64,000 nt of DNA from Porites lobata (lineage: Eukaryota; Cnidaria; Anthozoa; Scleractinia; Poritidae). The notes under the pieces are model-generated. The model did no database searches. It saw nothing but the letters and a program-made list of their open reading frames with translations, and had not been told where the DNA came from. Location of the stretch: positions 2,652,501 through 2,716,500 of the forward strand of contig CALNXK010000033.1 of NCBI GenBank assembly GCA_942486035.1, read 5' to 3'. The first letter of the stretch is position 1. Each line of letters starts with the position of its first letter. Shown one piece after another: positions 22,441 through 31,745 of the stretch. The position numbers were made by a program, and so were the translations under genes.

Positions 22441-22711
22441 AACTGAGCTCGCTTTTTTCCGTTTCTCTCAGCCTGTCGTGGCCCAGCCTCCATCACGGAA
22501 CAATAAACTGACAAGACAATTAAAGGGATAGGAAGTCAGTAACTTTGTCCTGTGACACGTACGCAAAAATAGCAACAGTTAATGTTCACAACAACTTATA
22601 GACCAAATATTTCACTTTCACAATCAATCATAGACAACATAGGCTCACCAAATTTCTTTACTCGCTTTCCCCCGTTTGTGACAGTATAGCAAAAGAGAGT
22701 AGACTTACGAC

Positions 22712-23355
22712 ATGGAAGGTCTTAAAGATTTGCTTGCTCCTAAAACACTCCACTGGTTCAGTTATGTAAGAAATGTATGTTGGATTTTGCTCGGAATTAT
22801 CTTATCAGCAGTCTTCTAGACATTGAAAACAGCGAACAGAGTAGTTCTGATTTTCGCTGTAACTCAGATAGAGACAATGATATAAACTCTTTGGTGGGTC
22901 GACAACGATAAACTTATTGGTGGAAAGTGTTACAAACAATATCAAAAACAATACAACCGAAATTCGGTATCCCAATGTATGGATTCGTGATTATTAACTC
23001 TTTTGTTACTGCAAGTGTTTGTGGAATTAAATCAGAATTTGTGAAGTCGAGAGTTAAGGAACTTGAAGATAACTCTAGAAACGCGGCGGATCGTGATGTA
23101 GAAGGGCGGATTCCCCGGAAAAAGCTTTTCAAAGCGTACTGTTTGCAACTTTTTGCCAGATTTGTTCTTGGAATATTTTCTCTCGTCCAGCATACCAAAT
23201 TACTTTATCCTCTTAGCTTGCCCTCGAACTTTAATTGCACCCTAACATTCTTTCGACTGTTTGATGTGGACCAATACTTTACTTCCCTTTTACACAGGCC
23301 ACAAAAAAAGAGCCGTAGATTCATAACAAGCATTAAGACAAAAATTTCCTGCTAG
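22712..23355 (+). pseudogene. NLR pseudogene: four-TM module only, frameshifted
   Basis: It opens exactly like NLR gene 1 (MEGLKDLLAPKTLHW). A 1-bp loss near 22,815 in the first TM segment shifts the frame, and further changes follow in the first loop. The frame recovers at about 22,927 and encodes YGFVIINSFVTASVCGI, the cytoplasmic loop and the third TM, then loses homology after NFNCTL. NACHT and LRR are absent. It is a truncated, dead copy. Its leader resembles those of the live genes. Confidence 0.85.
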
Positions 23356-24050
23356 GTACAGTTTTCCTTTTTCCTGACCAAATCGTAATGCAGTGTTATG
23401 TTGGACGAAACGCTGATGTTTTTGCATTTCGTGACTTAAAACGTGCAGGAAAATCTCTCCATTTTGGGGGTTTTACTACTTGACATAATCAAGGTTTTGA
23501 CTTAAAAACGCGATTACATTACAAGGATAAGGAAAAAAAATCAAGTCTCGAACAATCTAACAATAGTGATGAAAACGATGACTTTCTGTCACGCAGTTTA
23601 AAAAAACAACCTTTACAGTTGAATACGTTCTGGTTGCTTTGATTGGATAAGGCCGGGATTCAAATCAGCAAATACAGACTTCAAAAGATTTCCGTGACAA
23701 CGGACCCTTGCATACTTTACAAGCGAAGTTTGCCCAAAGAGTGATAAAAGCCCCTAATAAACACAGTTTGGCGCGTTAATGTACAGTAAAACAGGCAAAA
23801 AAAAAAACATGCAACTTGTCTTGCAACATTACTCAGATTGCTGCAAAACGAATTGGATAGCGATGTTGTACGTTTGACCGACACCCACATCAAATCTGTC
23901 TCGCAACAAATCAGGTTGTTAACAGGTTTGATCGAGGGTGGTATAATGCGCAACATCGCTTTTAAACTCGTTTGGCAGCAATATTACATAACTACAAGTT
24001 GTACGTTTTTGCTGTCCGTTTTATCGAAGCTTAACGGCTCTCAGCAGTAA
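23356..24050. other. Stretch without a recognised gene
   Basis: Ordinary AT-rich sequence with no supported ORF, no clear repeat partner in the window and no RNA gene seen. Confidence 0.5.
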
Positions 24051-25463
24051 CTCAGTACGCTTTCCAGCGCTTAAGGGCCAAAGTCCTAGAGAGTTCAAGA
24101 CAGACACATTAACGGCACCTTTCCAAGCCTTTCTAGCCTTGGCGCATGGTAGGTGTCGAAAGAGGCAGGGGATGGAGGGGAAAAGAGAAGGGGTTCACTC
24201 CCTTTCGGCTTCTTTTTCTCCCCACTCCATCTCTCCTTGTTGGGCTCACCACGCAGGCTTCGATATTCTGTCCATGTGCTGCCCTTCGCCTGCACACGTG
24301 CACGCCTGGCAAATACAAAGTTTAGCCTCATCCACCTCATCCAAATTGCTTTCATATTAGAACTGTCAGCAGATGGAAGTTTCTAGAAACGTTTTCAGCT
24401 TTTGTCGGGAAGATGCCATTTGCCGCTGATAACTGAGCTCGCTTTTGCTCGCCTTCAACAATTTTTACTGGTGACTGCCGGTTTTTAACTTCTACAATGG
24501 AAAAGTGGAAAAGTACAAACGAACGTGCTTACAAGATGAGAAATATTGTGAAACGGTGGCATTTGATACAGGAAATAGTTTGACCTTTAAATCTCTACAC
24601 TTTTGTAGAGCTAGGATATATTTTTAAGCCAACGTGAGTGACATGTTTGTATTTAATCAGTTAAAAGTTAAATTTGTCTCTGGACTGGATTGTGGACTGG
24701 AAAACTTTTGAGAATTTTACTTTTTTCACTCGTTTTTGGCTCGTACGTTCACGCATGCGCCATTAAACGGTCTCTTTTCAGTTCCTTCTTTAGTTTTGCC
24801 AATTTTTAATTTATTCTGGGATCTGGCGGAATTACCGGTTTTTTTTCTATAAGAACAGAGTAGTGTAGACCTAGGTTATCAAGAAAAGAAAATTTTTCAA
24901 CAGGCTCTTAATTCGAAAGAATGCAACATTTTTGTATCATTTTAGGCTTAGATAGAAACTTTCCAAAAAATGCCATTTAAAATTCTTTTCGAAATTTCTT
25001 AACAAAAACCTGGAAAGTTCCTTATTCAAGTCTTCTAGAATTCTTCAAAAAATCTCATTTTTTTTATTTTGTTTACAAAATCGATTTTCACAGTTTACAC
25101 AAAACTGATGCTGCGGAAAACAATGATAAACCACAGGTAGCCCAAGCTCACTATGATAGCCATTATTCTGCTTAGATAATTATGGCAACCTGTGGATAAA
25201 CTGAAGGATGGAGCCATTTTGCAAGTCCAGGGTCCATATCGGATCATATCAGCTCAGCATTTTCCATATGTTATATGTTAAAAGGGTCAAGCGTCGGGGT
25301 GTTACTTTACAACACGCAAACAGTCTACCGCCACTCTGTATTACTCCAACTCTCTCACGGAAGCAAGAATAATCCATTTTGGCTCGACACCAATGCAAAG
25401 AGCTCTGAACATTACCTATTATTGGTATGATTTAGACCAGTAAGAAGTCGAAAGATATACGAC
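24051..25463. repeat. Region upstream of NLR gene 2
   Basis: About 24,290-24,560 (CTGGCAAATACAAAGTTTAG, TGATAACTGAGCTCGCTTTT) matches the upstream blocks of NLR genes 1 and 3. The rest is unrelated to them, so the proximal promoter of NLR gene 2 differs. The leader ends TATACGACATG. No other gene was seen. Confidence 0.55.
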
Positions 25464-28400
25464 ATGCAAGATCTTAAAGATTTTCTTGCCCCGAAAACAG
25501 TGAACAGGTTCAGTTATGTGGCAATTTTGGGTTGGCTTTTTCTCGGAATTGTCCTGTCAGGAATCTTTCTAGACATAGAAATCAACGAATCGAGGGCTGA
25601 TTTTCGCTGTGGCTCAGAAGATGCCAACAAGGAAGTAATAAGTGGAAAGTGTTACGAACAGTATGAAAAACGAAACAACAAATTCGGTATCCCTGTGTAT
25701 GGGTTCGTGATTATTAACTTTCTTGTTACTGCAAGTGTTTGTGGAATTTACTCACAAGCGGTGAAGTCGAGAGTTAATGAACTTGAAGCCTCAACAAACG
25801 CGGGAGAAGAAGGGCAGACTCGACAAGAGATCACGGGCCCAACTCGGAAAAAGCTGTTCATAGGATACTGTTGTCAGCTTGTGGTCAGATTTCTGCTTGC
25901 ACTTGTTTTTGTCCTTCTGCAGGCCAAACTACTTTATTCGCGTAGTTTTCCTTCGAACTTTAACTGTAATTTAATCAAGGAAGGCAATTTTACAGCGGCT
26001 CAAAATGTAAAACGGACACAAACGTCATACGAATGTCATAATCAGCGGGCAGCTAAGAAAACCTTCTGGGCTAATGCCGTGATCGTGGTAAATGGAGTTT
26101 TGATGTTTCTTGTGTTTATCGAGGTTCTATGTATCGTGTTTCTATGGGTAAGAAAAGGACAAAGGTTCTTGGAGGACCTGCAATTTCATAACTCTTATCT
26201 GAAATCCAATTCAAGAGTTTTTCCAGAAACCCAACAACAGGAGTTAATCATCCACCGTAATGACACTCCAAGCGAACCGCAGCAGTCAAGCGCTCCATCT
26301 AACAACGAACAACTGTCATTCAACTGCACTGAGACAAATGAACAAACACCAGTCGCCACTTTCATCGAACGTATGAAGGAACACGTGTTAAGTAAAACCG
26401 AACGACATGATAGAGATCCTTTTGATCCTAAACCAGGTGAAGGCTGTCGAAGAGATCAAACGCTTGACCAAATCTATACCAATTTGATGATTCACGAGGG
26501 GAGGATTAAGTATGACTTGACTGGAGAAAGAGAGGAACAACTATATGAGTACACCAAACCCAGAGAACATTCTCCATCAACACTAGTACTGGCAGGAGAT
26601 ATTTTTGATGCTGAAAAGCAGAATATACTTGTTGTTGGTCGTCCTGGAATTGGAAAAACTATGTTTAGCACAAAGATTCTTCGCAACTGGGCATCCAATA
26701 GCTTGTTCACAGAAGCACAAAAATCGCCGGTGGATTTCAAAGTCGCATTTTTCATTAAGCTAAGGAGGTTTAACTCCAAACAAGACGAAAAATTCAGTCT
26801 TCGGGAGCTTTTGAGTCACTCAGAGTATTCCGCAAAAGATCTAACCGAAGAGGTATGGAACTACATTCTTCAAAACCCAAACAAAGTACTTGTGATTTTT
26901 GATGGATTTGACGAATATTCTGGTAAGACTAAAATCGATGAGGAAAGCCATTCTTACAGATACAATGAAGAAGCGGGGAGCATGCCTATCCATATCCTCT
27001 TTATGAAAATAGCATCAGGAGACATTCTTCGCGGTGCCACAGTTTTAACGACCACAAGACCTAATGCCGTGTCATTTATCAGTAGTCTCCACTTTCATAA
27101 AACCGTTGAAATTCTGGGATTTACAACTGACCAAGTGGATGACTATGTGCAGAAGTTCACAAAAGGCGATGACCAGAAAGCAAACACCATAAAGCAGCAC
27201 ATCAAAAGCAACCTTAACCTCTTATCCTTTTGCTACATTCCTGTGAATTGTTTCATCATTTGCTCCTGCTTGTTTCAACTGCTTAACAACACAAACTCCG
27301 ACAGCCCTGGCCTCCTTCCTACAACACTGACCGAGGTATACTCCATCGCGGTCAAGTTTTTTTACTTTCGTCACCACATTAAAGAAAACAACATAGAAAA
27401 AATATTCCTTAAGCCATTTACGGAACTGTCCTCTACTGTGCAAAAGCTGTTCAAACGTCTAGGAAAAATTGCCTTTGACGGTATAGAAAAGGGAAAACTA
27501 GTTTTTGAATCACACGAAGTTAACGACCTAGGGAGTAATGGCTTGTTTCACCGTTTACCTGACTCTAGAGACCGTCCTTTAGCTGAGCCAAGACCGCAAT
27601 ATTGTTTTTTACACCTGACGATACAGGAGTTCTTAGCGGCGAAGTATTTGGTGGACACGTACAGTTCCGAAGACCTGCAGAAGTTTGTTTCCGATCACAT
27701 CCAAGATGGCGCGTGGAAGGTTGTGATGCAGTTTGTGGCTGGACTGCTGGCTGAAAAAGAAGGACAATCAACAGATATTTTCAGCGACCTTCTTCCCCCA
27801 GAAACGGATACTTATGAAGTTAAAATCAAGATGAATGAAGATTCAGAGGAACGAACTGAAATACTGACCTGTTGGCCAGCTGGTGGACACAGGTTATTAG
27901 TGGTGACGCTATTCAATTGCATGTATGAGAACAAAGCCTCTGATCGAAAAGTTCAAAAGAAACTGGTGAAAATTGGTTGTAATGCACTTGATTTTAGGCG
28001 TTGTAACCTGTCACCTCTCGACTGTTTAGCATTAGTGCATGCACTTAAATCTGTTGAAGGAATTTTGGATTTTAATTTATACCACAACAACCTTCAGTCG
28101 CTAGGATGTATTGAGATTGCGAAGTTGTTACCTGGCAACCAACACAATCAGGGTTTTCGCGGACTAAAAAGATTAAACCTCGGGGATAACAACATAACTG
28201 ATGAAGGAGTAAAACATTTATCCACAGCACTCACACACACTAACTGCACACTAAACAGCTTAAACCTCGGGGGTAACAACATAACTGATGAAGGAGTAAA
28301 ACATTTATCCACAGCACTCACACACACTAACTGCACACTAAACAGCTTAATCCTCGGGTATAACAACATAACTGATGAAGGAGTAAAACATTTATCCACA

Positions 28401-28532
28401 GCACTCACAAACACTAACTGCACACTAAACAGCTTAAACCTCGGGGAAAACAACATAACTGATAAAGGTAAAAATCTCGTAAAGTCAATGAACATAAGCT
28501 GTAAAGTATCTTTCTCACTTTTTGGATTTTGA
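25464..28532 (+). CDS. NLR gene 2: four-TM channel-like N-terminus, NACHT, LRRs
   Basis: This single-exon 1,022-residue paralog of NLR gene 1 has TM segments at about 17-37, 77-98, 133-155 and 205-228. Loop cysteines are C49/C63 and C168/C191, so all four are conserved. A shorter, different linker precedes NACHT (Walker A GRPGIGKT at 392-399, Walker B at 475-485 with DGFDEY). The C-terminus has four nearly identical 28-residue RI-type LRRs. The protein is moderately diverged from gene 1 up to about residue 710, then almost identical at the DNA level, which suggests gene conversion. Likely a membrane-anchored NLR; ligand and output are unknown. An ApoL-like gene lies 2.3 kb downstream on the opposite strand. 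Confidence 0.9.
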   Translation: MQDLKDFLAPKTVNRFSYVAILGWLFLGIVLSGIFLDIEINESRADFRCGSEDANKEVISGKCYEQYEKRNNKFGIPVYGFVIINFLVTASVCGIYSQAVKSRVNELEASTNAGEEGQTRQEITGPTRKKLFIGYCCQLVVRFLLALVFVLLQAKLLYSRSFPSNFNCNLIKEGNFTAAQNVKRTQTSYECHNQRAAKKTFWANAVIVVNGVLMFLVFIEVLCIVFLWVRKGQRFLEDLQFHNSYLKSNSRVFPETQQQELIIHRNDTPSEPQQSSAPSNNEQLSFNCTETNEQTPVATFIERMKEHVLSKTERHDRDPFDPKPGEGCRRDQTLDQIYTNLMIHEGRIKYDLTGEREEQLYEYTKPREHSPSTLVLAGDIFDAEKQNILVVGRPGIGKTMFSTKILRNWASNSLFTEAQKSPVDFKVAFFIKLRRFNSKQDEKFSLRELLSHSEYSAKDLTEEVWNYILQNPNKVLVIFDGFDEYSGKTKIDEESHSYRYNEEAGSMPIHILFMKIASGDILRGATVLTTTRPNAVSFISSLHFHKTVEILGFTTDQVDDYVQKFTKGDDQKANTIKQHIKSNLNLLSFCYIPVNCFIICSCLFQLLNNTNSDSPGLLPTTLTEVYSIAVKFFYFRHHIKENNIEKIFLKPFTELSSTVQKLFKRLGKIAFDGIEKGKLVFESHEVNDLGSNGLFHRLPDSRDRPLAEPRPQYCFLHLTIQEFLAAKYLVDTYSSEDLQKFVSDHIQDGAWKVVMQFVAGLLAEKEGQSTDIFSDLLPPETDTYEVKIKMNEDSEERTEILTCWPAGGHRLLVVTLFNCMYENKASDRKVQKKLVKIGCNALDFRRCNLSPLDCLALVHALKSVEGILDFNLYHNNLQSLGCIEIAKLLPGNQHNQGFRGLKRLNLGDNNITDEGVKHLSTALTHTNCTLNSLNLGGNNITDEGVKHLSTALTHTNCTLNSLILGYNNITDEGVKHLSTALTNTNCTLNSLNLGENNITDKGKNLVKSMNISCKVSFSLFGF
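28170..28470 (+). repeat. Four 84-bp LRR units in NLR gene 2
   Basis: Four tandem, almost identical 84-bp units encode NNITDEGVKHLSTALT-type LRRs; the last degenerates into NNITDKGKNLVKSMN. NLR gene 1 has two complete units and a partial one, so unit number varies between paralogs. Confidence 0.9.
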
Positions 28533-28880
28533 TTTAAGCTTCAACAACCTTGAGTCGCTAGGATGTATTGAGATTGCGAAGTTGTTACCTGGCAACCAAC
28601 ACAATCAGGGTTTTTGCGAACTAAAAAGATTAAACCTCGCTTTTAATCAGATAACTGATTAACACCACACTAACTTCAAACTAAACAACTTAAAGCTAAA
28701 TCAATATTGCTTTTTCTAAACTTAAAGCTCAATAAGATAACTGATGAATGTATAAAACGCTTCAATGCCAGCACTGCACTCACATATACTAACTGCAAAA
28801 GAAACAAAGCTTAGACCTTAGAGCTAACAAAATAACCCAGCAAGGGATAAATCTCTCAAAAGTAGGGAAAATGAACTATA
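28517..28880 (+). pseudogene. Degraded LRR relic 3' of NLR gene 2
   Basis: This is the counterpart of 15,901-16,290, with the same in-frame stops (ATAACTGATTAACACC). It is shared by both genes and is therefore older than the duplication of the unit. Confidence 0.7.
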
Positions 28881-30640
28881 AAGTATTTATCTAAGCATGT
28901 GTAAATATATTTTTCTGAACAGCAATAATTTGAACTACAGTCTTTGACATTATATTTTCGATTTTTTAAAAAGAAGTTAAGTTTTTTGAGTTCGTCAATC
29001 AGGTAACTTCTAAGCAATCTCGAAGCTCTTAGGTTTCCGTTTATATATTGTTTTGGTTTGTTTTTTCTTAATAATAGTGTGGGTTTTTGTGAGAAGAGAA
29101 AATTTGTTTGGTCACTACTATAGCTTTACATAGCAACAGGGTGTGATTAAAAAGAGAAGAAGAATGTGTATTTATGACCCATAATGAAGACTGGAACAAA
29201 TTGATGGACATTTATATATATTATTCAACTTAGATAACTAAACATACAGCTACATATGAAGACATTTTCCTTTAGGAATATTAGTTTAATGTGGTAATCC
29301 TGTTTCACTGATTTACAGTAAGTGTCACCTTAGAATTCTATTTTGCAGTTATGGCATTTTCTAAAAGTGACTGATACATCATGTTTAGCTTTCCTGTAAG
29401 TATTCATCCTTGTATATAAGTTTAGTTTTTGATATGATTAAAGTTCTGTTAGACCAGTATTACAGATGTCAGCCTGGCCTCCCCCCTTATTAAATCAATC
29501 TGTGCATCCAGCAAAATGCAGGGCAAACTGCTTTTGGGACAGAAAAAGCAGAGCTGGGTCTAGCAAGGGGATAGCGCGGGGAGGGGGGAGGGGTGTATGC
29601 GCCCCCTTTTACCGCAGAGATACTTTATCTTCGGCTCAGATGTAAAGCTTTGTATGTAAACCGTAACGGATCCAGACCTGCTTGAGGTAGTTTCAAGGTG
29701 GAGCGGTTGTTTCATGCCCAAAATAAAGTGCAGAGCTTCGGTTTTGGCCAATAACTGAATAAAGGAAGGGTCTCCCCATTAGTTGAGTTTAAAAACCCTT
29801 TTTGCTGATCAAGTAACAAGATATCCTGCCCTGAATAGTTTGAAATCAGCGGCCTTACCGGAGTCAGAAGGCAAGATTTCACCAACTCACCTTTCAAAAA
29901 CTGTTAACTGCAGCCATCTCTTTTGTTATTGACTAAATGGGTGCGAGTTAACACACCTGCTAACATAAGAAGTAACAATTAAGCGGAAATCCAAGATTCC
30001 CGGTGAAGCGAAACTAGCACAAGGGTACTGTAAAAAAAAAAACAAAAAAAAAAAAAACATTTTTTTATCCGGGGGGGGGGGTGGGGGCGCACTTGAGGAA
30101 AGTTTGGGTGCGAATGTGCCGCTGAGTCCTTTAATTCCTGAACATGTTTAAGACAAAATAATCCGTTCTTTCCGCGGTTTCGTGACCCAGTCTCAGTATT
30201 CATCAGTTCTCTTTGTCGTCACGCAACGATCCTCCAGTTTTGGGGAAAGACATAAACACCATAGAAGCTCTTCAAGCCCTAAGAGTGATCAGCGTCAAAT
30301 TTCTTCTTGTAATATCACTGCTTTATAAAACAGAGTGGTCATGAGAATTAAGGACATGATCACACAAGATGAATCCAATTGATACTTCAACAAATTCTCC
30401 CCACTACTTCTATTGAAAACGTATAGGGATAACAAATGAGAATTTGAATTTTGATGCTAGGGTTTAAGGGGTTAAAGAGTAGTCTCCCTAATGCGCTCTG
30501 GGATAACAAGGAAAGAGAGTGTAGGCGGAAGCTATTCCGCCCTCTCTGGATATTTGTATAAGTGTTTATGGACTCATGGGATCGTAGTTTGACCAAACCT
30601 AACCAGTCGTTTATGATACACATTTTAATATTATTTGACT
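28881..30640. repeat. Downstream block of NLR gene 2 (direct copy at 16.3 kb, inverted copy at 40.3-41.85 kb)
   Basis: Noncoding. It aligns with 16,291-17,770 in direct orientation and with about 40,300-41,850 in inverted orientation. It contains A-rich and G-rich homopolymers (30,031-30,056 and 30,070-30,080). The part next to the ApoL-like gene (30,300-30,640) is shared only with the inverted copy. Confidence 0.75.
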
Positions 30641-30816
30641 CTTTGCATTAACACGATACAGTTACTACATTTACTACAACATGTATGACTTTTCTTTTGC
30701 GTGAGTCAAAACGTTACATCCTAGAAGGAGAAAATTTGACGAGCATTCATTATTTCTTGTAACAGCGTCGTCTGCAGCAATGTCTCTATCATTTTCAAAA
30801 CCTTTTTGTTTTTGTG

Positions 30817-31674
30817 TTAACTATCATTTGGAAGTAATATTTCTTTTTCTGTTCGTTGTCGTTTATCTATGTCATCATTTTGTTTATCCTGCTCGTTACT
30901 ATCATCACTGTCTCGATTCTGCTCCTGTTCCTTGTCATCGTCCATCTTATTATACGCCTCGGTAAATTTCTCATCAATGAAGCTCTCCACCAAACCTTGG
31001 ATCTCCCCTTTATCTGGGCACTCACGTTTGCCAAGAATCCGCCGGATATCTTGTACAGCTGCAGATGTGGATCCACGATGCAGCTCCAAAGATGATTTGA
31101 CGAGTAACGTGATATCCAGCGGCAACAGAGCGGCGCTGATTACAGAACCAGCAACTTGTGCAGCGCGCATCCCCGCAATGGCCGCACTTCTGGCTACAGC
31201 GCCTGCTGTCGCTGCCGCTGATGCAGATATTGTGGCTGCGGAAGTGGCTGCTCTGAAGAACCTGGCACCGAATTCTACTCTCTCTTCGGTGGACGCGCTG
31301 ATCTCTTCATAGGATATCCGCTGACTAAGACATTCAAATCCACTTCCTTCTAATTCTCTGAGCAAAACCGCGTCATCATGCAATGGTTTAAGGAACTCTG
31401 CTAAGCTAGAGATGAAGTTCTCCCAGGAGTCTAACTGTTTTTGGAGCTCACTACAAGCTTCACGATCGTCCTCAATTACCGCTTGCACTTCTTTGAGTCC
31501 TAACTTTTCCAAGATTATCTCAACGACTTTGGAACCAGACACGACCAGTCCCCCCGCGCCACCAATTCCTGCCCCCACAATGGACACTACGATTGCGGCC
31601 CCAAATGTGAAGGGTGCAGCAATGAGGCCCGCAACTCTTAGGATTCCTATTATTAACTTTCCTATGATGTTCAT
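30817..31674 (-). CDS. Apolipoprotein-L-like gene 1 (N-terminally shortened)
   Basis: The 285-residue ORF has a glycine-rich hydrophobic hairpin (VAGLIAAPFTFG, VSIVGAGIGGAGG), a helical middle (LQKQLDSWENFISSLAEF), a long Ala-rich hydrophobic segment, LLPLDITLLVKSSLELHRGS and an acidic tail. This is the layout of the ApoL family (Pfam ApoL), whose members insert into membranes and can form channels. Compared with the paralog at 39,066 the N-terminus is lost. Homology continues upstream to about 31,745, but a 1-bp loss near 31,700 creates a stop and about 30 bp are missing from the hairpin. It may be translated from the internal ATG or be a pseudogene. Confidence 0.7.
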   Translation of the reverse strand: MNIIGKLIIGILRVAGLIAAPFTFGAAIVVSIVGAGIGGAGGLVVSGSKVVEIILEKLGLKEVQAVIEDDREACSELQKQLDSWENFISSLAEFLKPLHDDAVLLRELEGSGFECLSQRISYEEISASTEERVEFGARFFRAATSAATISASAAATAGAVARSAAIAGMRAAQVAGSVISAALLPLDITLLVKSSLELHRGSTSAAVQDIRRILGKRECPDKGEIQGLVESFIDEKFTEAYNKMDDDKEQEQNRDSDDSNEQDKQNDDIDKRQRTEKEILLPNDS

Positions 31675-31745
31675 GTAGCTTTGTTGCTAGTTCTTATACT
31701 TGTTTTTAGTGCGCGATCTTATTGGAATCCAGCTTAGAAAAGCTT
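31675..31745 (-). pseudogene. Frameshifted 5' remnant of ApoL-like gene 1
   Basis: The minus strand encodes AFLSWIPIRSRTK before running into TAG. The intact paralog reads AFLSWIPIRTRTK and continues in frame. This shows that the ORF ending at 30,817 once began further upstream. Confidence 0.7.

Noticed and set aside
15631..28470. Regular 84-bp repeats as a possible CRISPR array or satellite
   Set aside because: They lie inside open reading frames, keep frame and encode LRRs, and there are no unique spacers.
30856..31678. Plus-strand ORFs of 79-147 codons over ApoL-like gene 1
   Set aside because: Shadows of the minus-strand gene; the antisense frames carry no domain, whereas the minus-strand frame aligns with the second ApoL-like gene.
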